Source of the DNA: Acinetobacter sp. WCHA55
GTDB taxonomy: Bacteria > Pseudomonadota > Gammaproteobacteria > Pseudomonadales > Moraxellaceae
Reading direction: 5' to 3'
NCBI RefSeq assembly: GCF_002165305.2
Contig: NZ_CP032286.1
Location: forward strand, 2,852,001 to 2,916,000
DNA length: 64,000 nucleotides
Each line of letters begins with the position of its first letter. Position 1 is the stretch's first letter. Shown piece by piece: positions 35,558 through 44,663 of this stretch. The notes under the pieces were generated by a model. That model was not told the origin of the DNA and did no database searches. It saw only the letters and a list, made by a program, of their open reading frames with translations. Made by a program: the position numbers and the translations under genes.

Positions 35558-35836
35558 ATGAATGGCGCTGCTCTGCAACTCTCCACATCTGATTACTTAT
35601 TTATGCGCTACCGCAGCACAACAGTTAAACTAGAGGACGTAGTCAAGGATTACTACCCTCATCTCAGTAAGGTAAAAATGTTAGAAAAAGCAAGAAATCA
35701 AGATTTTCCATTTTCTTGCTTTAAATTAGATAAAAGCCAAAAAGCTCCGTACTTTGTCCATATCAAAGATCTAGCTCATGTCCTAGATCTACAATATAAA
35801 TATGCCAATCAAGACCATGTTACTCTTCACCAATGA
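35558..35836 (+). CDS. PrtN-like transcriptional activator family protein
   Basis: A 92-residue protein. YLFMRYRSTTVKLEDVVKDY and YYPHLSKVKMLEKARNQDFP followed by CFKLDKSQKAPYFVHIKDLA match the layout of pyocin activator PrtN: a helix-turn-helix with D-Y-(F/Y)-P-H-L and the S-Q-K-x3-x-(V)-H-(I/L)-x-D-L-A block. An AGGAAT site precedes the ATG. It sits immediately before the convergent integrase gene and overlaps its last 17 bases. In this position it may regulate excision or act as an excisionase-like factor. Family assignment is by remembered pattern. Confidence 0.72.
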   Translation: MNGAALQLSTSDYLFMRYRSTTVKLEDVVKDYYPHLSKVKMLEKARNQDFPFSCFKLDKSQKAPYFVHIKDLAHVLDLQYKYANQDHVTLHQ

Positions 35837-36962
35837 GGGGGAACACTTCATCTAATTCTATTGTCTTTTTCCTTTTTTTCACTGATACATATCTTTCCAG
35901 ACTCCCCCATGAATCATGTAGACTCACTTGCTGAATTTGAGGAATTGTAAAGCCTTGTTCAGCAAGACGGGTACAACCCTCATGCCTTAAATCATGAAAA
36001 CGTAAATCTTCAATTCCCAAGATTTTACAAGCATTTCTAAATTCACCACCAATCGTTTTAGGACTTAGAGGAATGAGCAAATCCTTGTCATATCCTCGAT
36101 TCAACATACGTTTTCGCGTACTCTTCACCTGTAAAAGTTCAATCATTTTTCGGCAAGGTTCTAATACATTAAATTCTTTATGATTACCCTTTGAGCCATT
36201 CGGATTTTTTAAATCCCGTACTTTCCATACTTCATTATCCTCGTCATAATCAGCCAATAACATTTCAGTAATTTCTGACTCACGACGACATGAAAATATT
36301 GCAAACCACATAATCAAATGCATGGGATAGCTGTAAACAGGCTTTTGCCATTTTCGATAAAAGTATTCTGTCAGTTTTTTTAACTCTGCCGTTGTCGGCA
36401 AGCGATCACGTTTACCACTAGAAGATATTTGTCGAGTCTTTCGTAATTGTGCTGTTGCTTTATCAAATCCTGCCAAATCAACATTTACATCCCACATGAC
36501 TGAAGCATGAGACAATACGCCACGAATATGCAATAACTCATGTTGCAACGTACTTGTCGCTATCGGCTTTAAATCTAATTTAGCATATCCAGCCTTACGC
36601 AAAGCGACATGTTCTGAAATATCGGCTGGCTTAATTTTTGTGATAATATATTGCGCTATTGGAAATTTCTGAATTAGGCGAAGACAATAGGTTTTAGTAC
36701 GACCATATTCACTGCCAACTTCATCAAGATATTTGTCTATGGCATTGGCTAAAGTGATATTCGTCACATCCGATCTACCTAATAAAATATCTGGATTTTC
36801 TTCGATTTCCTCTTCACGCATTGCAAGCCATTTTTGAGCGAGTCGCATAGAACTAAACGTCTTACTTTCCTTGAAATTTGCAAACCCTTTACGGCTTATT
36901 CTAATTTCAGCCCGAAAGCGTATGGTTCCATCGGCTAATTTACGCTGTGAAATTGTCCCCAT
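35820..36962 (-). CDS. int: Tyrosine integrase (dusA-specific)
   Basis: A 380-residue tyrosine recombinase. The N-terminal Arm/SAM-like part starts MGTISQRKLADGTIRFRAEI. Catalytic residues: Arg in IFSCRRESEITEMLLADYDE, His-x-x-Arg in FHDLRHEGCTRLAEQ, a second His region VSLHDSWGSLERY and the nucleophile Tyr in LERYVSVKK. It is transcribed away from dusA, starting 123 bases from it, next to the right core repeat. That location and the duplicated dusA sequence make dusA its target. Repeats with GGCGTAAA lie in its promoter region, so it may regulate itself. It appears intact. Confidence 0.94.
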   Translation of the reverse strand: MGTISQRKLADGTIRFRAEIRISRKGFANFKESKTFSSMRLAQKWLAMREEEIEENPDILLGRSDVTNITLANAIDKYLDEVGSEYGRTKTYCLRLIQKFPIAQYIITKIKPADISEHVALRKAGYAKLDLKPIATSTLQHELLHIRGVLSHASVMWDVNVDLAGFDKATAQLRKTRQISSSGKRDRLPTTAELKKLTEYFYRKWQKPVYSYPMHLIMWFAIFSCRRESEITEMLLADYDEDNEVWKVRDLKNPNGSKGNHKEFNVLEPCRKMIELLQVKSTRKRMLNRGYDKDLLIPLSPKTIGGEFRNACKILGIEDLRFHDLRHEGCTRLAEQGFTIPQIQQVSLHDSWGSLERYVSVKKRKKTIELDEVFPLIGEE

Positions 36963-36964
36963 GA

Positions 36965-37047
36965 TTTACGCCTTATTATTTTCTTAAGGCTATAATGGCG
37001 CAATTTGGCGTAAATATCAAAAATAATAGTGCTAAATGAGGCGTAAA
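36965..37047. promoter_or_regulatory. Candidate integrase arm sites, right end
   Basis: The core word occurs inverted at 36965-36972 (TTTACGCC), and direct at 36997-37003 (GGCGCAA), 37007-37014 (GGCGTAAA) and 37039-37047 (AGGCGTAAA). The closely spaced GGCGCAA/GGCGTAAA pair mirrors the pair at the left end (8121-8140). It lies between the integrase start and the dusA start and so may also control both promoters. Confidence 0.5.
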
Positions 37048-37097
37048 AAATCGAAATAAATCAAAATCAGCAACACTGTAAAGGTATGTTTTTTAAT

Positions 37098-38120
37098 ATG
37101 ATTACTGAAAAAACCATTGATAACACCAAAGAACCTCGCATCAGTGTTGCACCCATGATGGATTGGACCACCAAGGACTATCGTTTTTTTGCGCGCTTGT
37201 TTAACCCGAATGTCATTTTATATACCGAGATGGTGACCACAGGCGCCATTTTATTTGGCGATGCGAAACGTCATCTCGACTTTAACAATGAAGAACACCC
37301 AATTGTGCTGCAACTGGGTGGATCAAACCCAAAAGATCTGGCGACCTGTAGCAAAATGGCACAAGACTGGGGCTATGATGAAATCAACCTGAATGTTGGC
37401 TGCCCAAGCGACCGCGTACAGAACAATAAAATTGGCGCCTGTTTAATGGCAGAGCCTGACTTGGTCGCAGAATGTATTGCCGCAATGCGTAATGCAGTCG
37501 ACATTCCCGTGACGGTAAAACACCGTATTGGCATTGACGACATGCATTCTTATGAAGAAATGCTGCATTTTGTTGATACTGTGGCGAAAACTGGCTGTAA
37601 TAACTTTATTGTACATGCCCGTATTGCCTTGCTTCAGGGCTTATCACCGAAAGAAAACCGTGAAGTGCCTCCTCTACGATATGAAGATGTCTATCGCTTA
37701 AAACAAGAACGTCCAAACCTGCTGATTGAAATCAACGGGGGCATTAAAACCTTTGCAGAAACCGAGCAGCATTTACAGCATGTCGATGGCGTGATGATTG
37801 GACGTGAAGCCTATCACAACCCCTACCTATTAGCAGAACTCGGGCAACTTTGGCAGTTAGATGCGCCAGATCGTTTTGAGATTATTGAACAAATGCTGCC
37901 GTATATTTCACAGCGCATGGCAGAAGGTGCACCATTGTCGATTTTAACCCGTCATATTCTCGGTCTATTTCAAAACTTGCCTGGTGCAAGAAAATGGCGT
38001 CAGGCTTTAAGTGGCGGTAATGCCAAAACTTTTGCTGACGTTGAAAATGCGATTCAAAACATTAAAGATGCCATGAAACGCACTGAAGATTATTTAATTG
38101 AACATCAAATTCAACCTTAA
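37098..38120 (+). CDS. dusA: tRNA-dihydrouridine(20/20a) synthase DusA, rebuilt by the element
   Basis: FMN-dependent reduction of uridines 20/20a in the tRNA D-loop. RISVAPMMDWTTKDYRFF, LYTEMVTTGAILFGD, IVLQLGGSNP, INLNVGCPSDRVQNNKIGAC (with the catalytic Cys), VTVKHRIGID, NGGIKTF and DGVMIGREAYHNPYL are in order. I prefer the ATG at 37098 because it aligns with the start of the orphan fragment at 7993; an in-frame ATG exists at 37086. Codons before the core repeat at 37155 come from the element and the rest is chromosomal, so the gene is hybrid but intact. The promoter is now element-borne. Confidence 0.94.
   Translation: MITEKTIDNTKEPRISVAPMMDWTTKDYRFFARLFNPNVILYTEMVTTGAILFGDAKRHLDFNNEEHPIVLQLGGSNPKDLATCSKMAQDWGYDEINLNVGCPSDRVQNNKIGACLMAEPDLVAECIAAMRNAVDIPVTVKHRIGIDDMHSYEEMLHFVDTVAKTGCNNFIVHARIALLQGLSPKENREVPPLRYEDVYRLKQERPNLLIEINGGIKTFAETEQHLQHVDGVMIGREAYHNPYLLAELGQLWQLDAPDRFEIIEQMLPYISQRMAEGAPLSILTRHILGLFQNLPGARKWRQALSGGNAKTFADVENAIQNIKDAMKRTEDYLIEHQIQP
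37155..37168 (+). repeat. Right attachment core (direct repeat in dusA)
   Basis: ATGATGGATTGGAC, the same as at 8050-8063. It lies within codons for MMDWT of the intact dusA. Confidence 0.85.
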
Positions 38121-38140
38121 TTGCTCCCCTTCAATAAAAA

Positions 38141-38166
38141 AGCTCAATCCAAGATTGAGCTTTTTT
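38141..38166 (+). terminator. Rho-independent terminator after dusA
   Basis: AGCTCAATC-CAA-GATTGAGCT followed by TTTTTATTG, 21 bases after the dusA stop. A-runs before the stem make it usable for the convergent acid phosphatase gene too. Confidence 0.85.
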
Positions 38167-38191
38167 ATTGTCTAGGTTGTGTGTTTTCAAG

Positions 38192-39049
38192 TTACATGAC
38201 TGAACCAATGGTGGTCGATAACGCTTTATTTTCAAATTCACAAGAAGCTGGATCTGGCACATCACCTTTACGCTGTGCAGCCTGATATTCCTTTTGCGCT
38301 TTTTCTAAATCTTTTAAGAATTGTTTTTGGGTGTGCAACTGCGCTACGGTCATCGCTGCCATATTTTTACCTTCGATGATGTCACTTTGCCAGTGTACAT
38401 TACACACCAAACGACTTTCGGCAAAAGCACGTCCGCGTAAGAAAATATGATTGGCTCGTTGAGGTGCAATTTCACTCATAATGAGTGCCCACCCCCAACC
38501 TATGGTTGAATGCCCAGATGGGTAAGAACCATCAGTAGATAATTTTTCTTTATTCTCTTCATAGGTAATGCCGTACTTTTCACGGTCTGCGGCAGAAATT
38601 TCACAAATGCCCTGACCATTGCTCATGAACGGGCGTGCACGTTGATATTTATTTTTTGCGGCATAGGAAGATAGACCTAAATCCACCAGCGAAAGCTCTA
38701 ACATTTTATAAATGGTCGGGGTCTTTTCTTTACTAATGTCCACATTGGCTGCACATGAAAAAGCCTTGGCTGCACTTGGAAAATATAAATTACTGTCATA
38801 GCCAGCTTGCACCCAACGGTCTGAACCATACAGCATCAACGCATTTTTATTGACATACTCATCATTGGCTTTGGTGGCTGAACCTTCAGCAGGAGGTGGC
38901 GGTAAAATCAGTGCACTATCAACTGTCGACTCGGTTAAATAACCCTGATGTTTGGATCGTAATTCTTTTTCATAGCTGCTGGTATCAGCATGCGTTACAG
39001 CTGTTGCCAGTGCCAAAAGCATAAAGCCCATGGGTCTGATGATTGTCAT
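38192..39049 (-). CDS. Class A acid phosphatase (PAP2 superfamily)
   Basis: About 285 residues with a signal peptide (FMLLALATAVTHA), so it is periplasmic. The phosphatase signature is complete: K-x6-R-P in KNKYQRARP, P-S-G-H in SYPSGHSTIGWGWAL, and S-R-x5-H-W-x2-D in ESRLVCNVHWQSD. This is the PhoN type of non-specific acid phosphatase, which releases phosphate from organic phosphomonoesters. The ATG at 39049 follows AGAGGTGG by a few bases; a GTG at 39055 lies inside that site and is unlikely. It is monocistronic. Confidence 0.9.
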   Translation of the reverse strand: MTIIRPMGFMLLALATAVTHADTSSYEKELRSKHQGYLTESTVDSALILPPPPAEGSATKANDEYVNKNALMLYGSDRWVQAGYDSNLYFPSAAKAFSCAANVDISKEKTPTIYKMLELSLVDLGLSSYAAKNKYQRARPFMSNGQGICEISAADREKYGITYEENKEKLSTDGSYPSGHSTIGWGWALIMSEIAPQRANHIFLRGRAFAESRLVCNVHWQSDIIEGKNMAAMTVAQLHTQKQFLKDLEKAQKEYQAAQRKGDVPDPASCEFENKALSTTIGSVM

Positions 39050-39221
39050 ATCCACCTCTTTTCTCTGTTATTTGTATCATTCTTTATAGTTTTTAACGTG
39101 CAGATTCGAATTAGAATCAATTTTTAATCAACATAACATAATTCGAGGGATAAGCGAGATATCCCCCGTTGAACAGCACTTATTTTTATGTAAATTTTCA
39201 AGTAAGCAAAGGCAATAAAAA

Positions 39222-39992
39222 TTAGCGTTTTGCTTGAATTGCTTCTAATTTTTTTAAGACTTCGGCCACTGCAATCATGGCAAAACTAGAAGTCACCACC
39301 ACTGCCGAACCATAACCGCCACAGCGTAAACCAGCACTTGGACAAACATCAGCACTGGAAAACGGATTATCAATCGAATACACGCACGTAATGCCAAATT
39401 TTTCTTTTGGCTTTTTACAAATGCCTTTAGAACGCAGTTGGGCACGTAGTTTGGCCAACATGGGGTCTTGTTCAGTTTTAGACAAATCTGCCACGCGGAT
39501 TTTCAGTGGATCAAGTTTCCCGCCTGCACCGCCCGAAACAATCAGCGGAATTTTATTAAAACGGCAATGAAGCATGAGTGCCAATTTGGCTTTAACATCA
39601 TCTATGCAGTCCAAAATTAAATCAGGCGTATTTGACAGCAACTCTGGCACATTGTCTGGGGTTAAATAGTCATCAATCAGGTTAATTTTAATTTTAGGAT
39701 TGATGGAACGACATCGTTCTGCCATCACTTCAATTTTTTCACAGCCCAAAGTGGAGGTCATCGCAGGCAATTGGCGGTTAATGTTCGATGCGGCAACCAC
39801 ATCCATATCCACCAAGGTCAATTCGCCTACGCCAGTACGTGCCAAGGCTTCTACAGCCCATGAACCAACCCCACCAATACCGATGACCATAACATGGCTT
39901 TTTTCATACCCTTGAAATGCTGGTTCTCCATAAATTTTAGCTACGCCAGCAAAACGGCGTTCATATTCATCATCTTGGAGTAAATCAGTCAT
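39222..39992 (-). CDS. tcdA: tRNA threonylcarbamoyladenosine dehydratase
   Basis: E1/ThiF-like protein of 256 residues. It starts with DDEYERRFAGVAKIYGEPAF, followed by the nucleotide-binding motif VIGIGGVGSWAVEALARTG, then LVDMDVVAASNINRQLPA and LDCIDDVKAKLAL. CVYSIDNPFSSADVCPSAGL and GYGSAVVVTSSFAMIAVAEV match TcdA (YgdL/CsdL). The enzyme converts t6A at position 37 of ANN-decoding tRNAs to its cyclic form using ATP. The close proximity to dusA, another tRNA modification gene, may be chance. Confidence 0.93.
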   Translation of the reverse strand: MTDLLQDDEYERRFAGVAKIYGEPAFQGYEKSHVMVIGIGGVGSWAVEALARTGVGELTLVDMDVVAASNINRQLPAMTSTLGCEKIEVMAERCRSINPKIKINLIDDYLTPDNVPELLSNTPDLILDCIDDVKAKLALMLHCRFNKIPLIVSGGAGGKLDPLKIRVADLSKTEQDPMLAKLRAQLRSKGICKKPKEKFGITCVYSIDNPFSSADVCPSAGLRCGGYGSAVVVTSSFAMIAVAEVLKKLEAIQAKR

Positions 39993-40055
39993 AGGGAGAT
40001 CAAATCAGAAAAAAGTATCGCGGATATTTTATCAAATTCAATTTAAATTTGCGGA

Positions 40056-40859
40056 TTAATATGTAGTCCATGCACGTGGCAACTGGATTGCATCGGCTGT
40101 ATTTGTATTCAAGAGATAATTCTGGCGTTGATTGATTGGCTGCTGATCTGAGGCGGGCGACAAGGTACGCATATAGTGATATTTCATGCGCCACGTATTC
40201 GCTTGTAGATATTCAATATTCAACACCAATTTTTCGAGGTCATGGCATTGCTCATTCGACTGAGCATAATCTTGCTCCGAGAAACAGGCGCGAATCATCC
40301 TTGAAACAGAAAATGGAATATTCTGGAAAACCTGTTGATATTTTCCTTCTGGCTTGAGCTGTAAAAAGTCTGCGACTTCTTCCGTCATTCCCCCACCCGA
40401 ATACATTTCATCCCAACGTTGAATTAAGGCTATGCTGTAATCTGTGTCATTAATGGGGAATAAAACAGGATAGAGGTGCAAAGCATCGGCACGGACAAAA
40501 TTGCCGTGTTCATCCAGTAAATCCTCTTTTTCTGAAGGACCCTCTACCGTCCAATGGGGTGTTTGGCTGAGTGGTGGATAACCTGAAAAGTCCCAGAGCT
40601 TACGCAATTGAAAACCCTGAGTGCTGCGCTCCAATTCAAACAGTTGCAATTGGGCGATCACATAATGATGCTTGCTTTGATTCGGGGCTTGATAGAGTTG
40701 CCATGTCGCATCAGCTTGGCAGGAAATCTTGAGCTGAGTACAGAGACTGTCACGTTGCGCCAGCGTGATTTTTTGCTTTTGTAAGATTAAAGTTTGAGGT
40801 TTTGCATAGCACCAAGCTGGAAAAACCAGTACACAACCCGCCAATAAAAATTTCAACAT
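40056..40859 (-). CDS. Hypothetical secreted protein, 267 residues
   Basis: A signal peptide (MLKFLLAGCVLVFPAWCYAK) suggests export. The mature part has SLCTQLKISCQADATWQLYQ and IAQLQLFELERSTQGFQLRK, then LFPINDTDYSIALIQRWDEM and YSGGGMTEEVADFLQL. No family is recognised. Four Cys in the mature part (CTQLKISC, CFSE, CHDLE) could form disulfides. It ends about 60 bases before the tcdA start and may be followed by it in one transcript. Confidence 0.65.
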   Translation of the reverse strand: MLKFLLAGCVLVFPAWCYAKPQTLILQKQKITLAQRDSLCTQLKISCQADATWQLYQAPNQSKHHYVIAQLQLFELERSTQGFQLRKLWDFSGYPPLSQTPHWTVEGPSEKEDLLDEHGNFVRADALHLYPVLFPINDTDYSIALIQRWDEMYSGGGMTEEVADFLQLKPEGKYQQVFQNIPFSVSRMIRACFSEQDYAQSNEQCHDLEKLVLNIEYLQANTWRMKYHYMRTLSPASDQQPINQRQNYLLNTNTADAIQLPRAWTTY

Positions 40860-40954
40860 AGAAAAGGATCTTAATTTTTTTGTTTTCTAAATGAAGCATA
40901 CCAGAGCCTTAAAGGCAATGACTCTGGTACTTGATGCTTGAATCGCTACTCAGG

Positions 40955-43708
40955 CTAACTCGCGATCAAATGTCGCAAGACATAATGCAGAATACCACCC
41001 GCTTTGAAATACTCGACTTCGTTCAGAGTATCAATACGGCATAGCACAGGGAAAGAATCACGTGAGCCATCGGTTCGTGTGACTTCCACTTCAAAGGTTT
41101 GATGCGGCGCCAAATCATCTGACAATCCGAGAATCGAAATACACTCATGCCCAGTCAGATTTAAACTTTGACGCGTCTGACCCGCCATAAATTGCAATGG
41201 CAGCACGCCCATTCCCACCAGATTTGAACGGTGAATCCGCTCAAAACTTTCCGCAATGACGGCTTTGACCCCAAGTAGATTGGTCCCTTTTGCTGCCCAG
41301 TCACGAGAAGAGCCTGTGCCATATTCTTTGCCTGCAATAATCACCAGAGGCGTGCCCTCTTGTTGGTACAGCATCGCGGCATCATAAATTGCCAGTTTTT
41401 CACCACTTGGAATATGCAAGGTATTACCACCTTCTTCACCACCCAACATTTCGTTTTTAATCCGAATATTGGCAAAAGTGCCTCGCATCATCACTTCATG
41501 GTTGCCACGACGCGAACCATAAGAGTTAAAATCTTTCGGCTCGACACTATGCTCTTGTAAATAACGCCCTGCGGGACTGTCCTTTTTAATATTTCCAGCA
41601 GGAGAAATATGATCGGTGGTCACGGAATCGCCCAAGACGGCAAGAATCCGCGCATGCTCAATATTATGGAGCGATTTGGGCGGTTGCCCAATCTCTGAGA
41701 AAAAGGGGGGATGACGAATATACGTAGATTGTTCATCCCACGTATACGTCTGACTTTGTGGAATTTGAATGGCTTTCCACTTGGCATCCCCCTCAAAGAC
41801 TGCAGCATATTCTTTATGGAACATGTCTGTGTTGACTTTCTGCAATACCTCATCAATTTCCGCCTGACTTGGCCAAATATCTTTCAAATAGACCGCATGC
41901 CCATCTTTGCCGTGGCCAATGGGTTGTGTGGCCAAATCTGTACGGATATTGCCCGTCAAACCATAAGCCACCACCAAAGGTGGCGAAGCCAACCAGTTGG
42001 TTTTCACTAAAGGATGCACACGCCCTTCAAAGTTACGGTTGCCTGACAACACTGACGCTACATTGAGATCATGGCACTGAATGGCTTCTTCAATCGGTTC
42101 AGGTAGCGGTCCGGAGTTACCAATACAGGTAGTACAGCCATAGCCAACTAAGTTATAACCCAACTCATCCAAATACGGCGTTAAACCTGCCGCCGCCAAA
42201 TAATCAGTCACCACTTTAGAACCGGGTGCAAGCGAACTTTTCACCCACGGTTTACGCTGTAGGCCTTTTTCAACCGCTTTCTTGGCAAGAAGTCCTGCAG
42301 CCAACATTACACTCGGATTAGAAGTATTGGTACATGATGTGATCGCTGAAATGACCACATCACCATGGTTCAAGGGGTAAGATTTTCCATCAATGATGCA
42401 AGATGGCGCATCATGCGGTAAATTGGCTTTTTTAGCTTCAACAGCTGTGCCACCCCCTTCATTTTCTAAACGCTCTTTGGCTTCTTTGGCTGGCTTGAGA
42501 TTCAACTCCATTAAGTCATGAAAAGTTTTAGGTACATCTGACAGTAAAACACGGTCTTGCGGACGTTTAGGACCTGCCAAACTGGCCTGCACGGTGCTCA
42601 TGTCCAAGCTCAACGTATCTGTAAAAACGGGTTCATCACCTGCATTGCGCCACAAACCCTGCGCTTTACTATAAGCTTCAACCAAATCAATCCGTTGTTG
42701 CTCACGACCTGTCAATGCTAAATAAGCCAAGGTCACATCATCAATCGGGAAGAAACCACAAGTTGCACCATATTCAGGAGCCATATTGGCAATCGTGGCA
42801 CGATCCGCTAAAGGTAAATCAGCCAATCCATCGCCATAGAATTCAACAAATTTACCCACCACACCTTTTTGACGTAACATCTGAGTAATGGTTAATACTA
42901 GATCTGTTGCAGTAATCCCTTCATGCAGTTTACCCGTCAATTTGAAACCAACCACTTCAGGAATCAACATCGACACTGGCTGCCCGAGCATCGCCGCTTC
43001 AGCTTCGATCCCGCCAACACCCCAGCCTAAAACACCCAAACCATTAATCATGGTGGTATGTGAATCTGTTCCCACCAAGGTATCAGGGAATGCAAAAGTT
43101 TGTCCTTCATCCTCCCCTAGCCATACCGCTTGAGCCAGATACTCTAAATTAACTTGGTGGCAAATTCCTGTACCGGGCGGAACAACGCTAAAGTTATTAA
43201 AGGCCGATTGCCCCCAACGTAGGAATTGATAACGCTCACCATTGCGTTGCATTTCAATTTCGACATTTTCAGTAAAGGCATCTTTATCCGCAAAATGATC
43301 AACCATTACGGAGTGGTCAATCACCAAATCGACAGGGGACAAGGGATTAATCAAATTCGGATCGCCACCAGCCTGTGCCATTGCGGCACGCATGGCAGCC
43401 AAGTCAACGACAGCAGGGACCCCAGTGAAATCCTGCATCAGCACACGTGCAGGCCGATATTGAATTTCTTGATCAGAGCTTCTGGTTTTTTGCCAATCGA
43501 CTAGCGCTTTAATATGCTCTACTTTTACACTTTTTTGATCTTCAAAACGGAGTAAATTTTCGAGTAAGACCTTTAAAGACTTGGGTAATTGATCAATATT
43601 ACCCAATGTTTGGGCCGCTTGAGGGAGGTTAAAAATTTGATAGGATTTTTCACCGACCTTAAGTATTTGTAATGCATTGAAACTATTGATTTTGCTATAT
43701 CTGGCCAT
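40955..43708 (-). CDS. acnA: Aconitate hydratase A
   Basis: A 917-residue enzyme converting citrate to isocitrate in the TCA cycle. It follows the AcnA/IRP1 layout: LPKSLKVLLENLLRFED near the start, RVLMQDFTGVPAVVDLAAMR, GTDSHTTMINGLGVLGWGVG, then Fe-S ligands in AITSCTNTSNPSVML and GYGCTTCIGNSGPLPEP. The swivel domain has KEYGTGSSRDWAAKGTNLLG and AESFERIHRSNLVGMGVLPL. The length and this order favour AcnA over AcnB or AcnD. It is monocistronic, with 95 bases to the next gene. Confidence 0.95.
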   Translation of the reverse strand: MARYSKINSFNALQILKVGEKSYQIFNLPQAAQTLGNIDQLPKSLKVLLENLLRFEDQKSVKVEHIKALVDWQKTRSSDQEIQYRPARVLMQDFTGVPAVVDLAAMRAAMAQAGGDPNLINPLSPVDLVIDHSVMVDHFADKDAFTENVEIEMQRNGERYQFLRWGQSAFNNFSVVPPGTGICHQVNLEYLAQAVWLGEDEGQTFAFPDTLVGTDSHTTMINGLGVLGWGVGGIEAEAAMLGQPVSMLIPEVVGFKLTGKLHEGITATDLVLTITQMLRQKGVVGKFVEFYGDGLADLPLADRATIANMAPEYGATCGFFPIDDVTLAYLALTGREQQRIDLVEAYSKAQGLWRNAGDEPVFTDTLSLDMSTVQASLAGPKRPQDRVLLSDVPKTFHDLMELNLKPAKEAKERLENEGGGTAVEAKKANLPHDAPSCIIDGKSYPLNHGDVVISAITSCTNTSNPSVMLAAGLLAKKAVEKGLQRKPWVKSSLAPGSKVVTDYLAAAGLTPYLDELGYNLVGYGCTTCIGNSGPLPEPIEEAIQCHDLNVASVLSGNRNFEGRVHPLVKTNWLASPPLVVAYGLTGNIRTDLATQPIGHGKDGHAVYLKDIWPSQAEIDEVLQKVNTDMFHKEYAAVFEGDAKWKAIQIPQSQTYTWDEQSTYIRHPPFFSEIGQPPKSLHNIEHARILAVLGDSVTTDHISPAGNIKKDSPAGRYLQEHSVEPKDFNSYGSRRGNHEVMMRGTFANIRIKNEMLGGEEGGNTLHIPSGEKLAIYDAAMLYQQEGTPLVIIAGKEYGTGSSRDWAAKGTNLLGVKAVIAESFERIHRSNLVGMGVLPLQFMAGQTRQSLNLTGHECISILGLSDDLAPHQTFEVEVTRTDGSRDSFPVLCRIDTLNEVEYFKAGGILHYVLRHLIAS

Positions 43709-43835
43709 TCGGTTGCCCTCCCAGTATTGGCGAATTTATTTATTATGATGTTCTTCCTTTAATGTAAGCCTGTTTAGAAAAGAATGTGTTCCCTTTTGGT
43801 TATCTTATTTTTATCGAGATTACGGTCTTATTCTT

Positions 43836-44657
43836 CTAAAATTTTAAATGCAGAGCAACCAATGAGTTTTGCCAAAGTTGAGTTGCAAGCGACTGTGTAG
43901 ATTGACCTAGTGTCTGTGCCAGCGCCTCCAACACATAAGGCAAATTGACAGGGGTATTACGGGTTCGATGCTCCGTTGACGTTTGGCAACACAACGGGGT
44001 CATATCTGGGCAGTCTGTTTCAATCACCAAATGTTCAGCACCAATCACCTGAACCACTTGATGCAATTTTTTGGCATTCGGATTGGTAATTTGTCCTGTG
44101 ACCCCGATTTTAAAACCCAGTTTAACCAATACTTTGGCTTCTTCTACCCCACCGCTAAAAGCATGGGCAATACCACCCAATTTAAACTTTTGTGCTTTTA
44201 AAATGGCAATAGTTTCCGCATGTGCTTTGCGAATATGCAATAACACAGGTTTTTGATGCTGCTTGGCGAGTTCAAGCTGCTCAATAAAATAATACTGCTG
44301 TTTGGCGAAAAGTTCGGGTTGTTTATGTTGTTTTAAAAACGTATCTAAACCAATTTCACCCACCGCCACACAGTCCTGCTGTTGCAAAACCTGCTCTAAA
44401 CGCTGTAAGTGTTCAGTCTGATGCTGTTCGATATAAAACGGATGTAAACCTGGAGCAAGATAAGAGCACGGAACATTCTTCCAGCTTTTTAATTGCTGAT
44501 GGGTCTGAATCAGCACATCAAATCGTGATTCAAGAAAACCTATAAGGACCAATGCTTCTACCCCAACACATTTTGCTTGCTCAGCCAAATGTCGCCGATC
44601 AGCATCAAAATCGGCAACATCAAAATGAGTATGGGTGTCGAACAGAGGCAAGCTCAT
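43836..44657 (-). CDS. TatD-family metal-dependent hydrolase
   Basis: A 273-residue TIM-barrel nuclease-type hydrolase. Metal ligands: H-x-H in FDTHTHFD at residue 6-13, Glu in VAVGEIGLD, His in VLLHIRKAH, and Asp in VIETDCPDMTPL; HAFSGGVEEA is also typical. The family includes TatD 3'-5' DNA exonucleases and YcfH/YjjV. Which paralogue this is cannot be decided. It follows the RsiV-like lipoprotein gene by six bases, so they may share a transcript. Confidence 0.88.
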   Translation of the reverse strand: MSLPLFDTHTHFDVADFDADRRHLAEQAKCVGVEALVLIGFLESRFDVLIQTHQQLKSWKNVPCSYLAPGLHPFYIEQHQTEHLQRLEQVLQQQDCVAVGEIGLDTFLKQHKQPELFAKQQYYFIEQLELAKQHQKPVLLHIRKAHAETIAILKAQKFKLGGIAHAFSGGVEEAKVLVKLGFKIGVTGQITNPNAKKLHQVVQVIGAEHLVIETDCPDMTPLCCQTSTEHRTRNTPVNLPYVLEALAQTLGQSTQSLATQLWQNSLVALHLKF

Positions 44658-44663
44658 GCTTGA

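Larger units (their letters stand above)
8050..37168. mobile_element. Integrative element in dusA, about 29 kb
   Basis: Bounded by the 14-bp direct repeat within dusA. A tyrosine integrase gene lies at the right end, 140 bases from dusA. Short repeats with the core GGCGTAAA cluster next to both ends. The cargo is a defence block (Doc/Fic pair, PP2C/DUF262 operon, Argonaute-nuclease pair, Gabija), a phage/plasmid-type recombination module, a Gp2-like replication protein and a PrtN-like regulator. Integrative elements at dusA are an established class in Acinetobacter, Pseudomonas and others. No conjugation genes are seen, so it would need a helper or phage for transfer. Confidence 0.88.
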
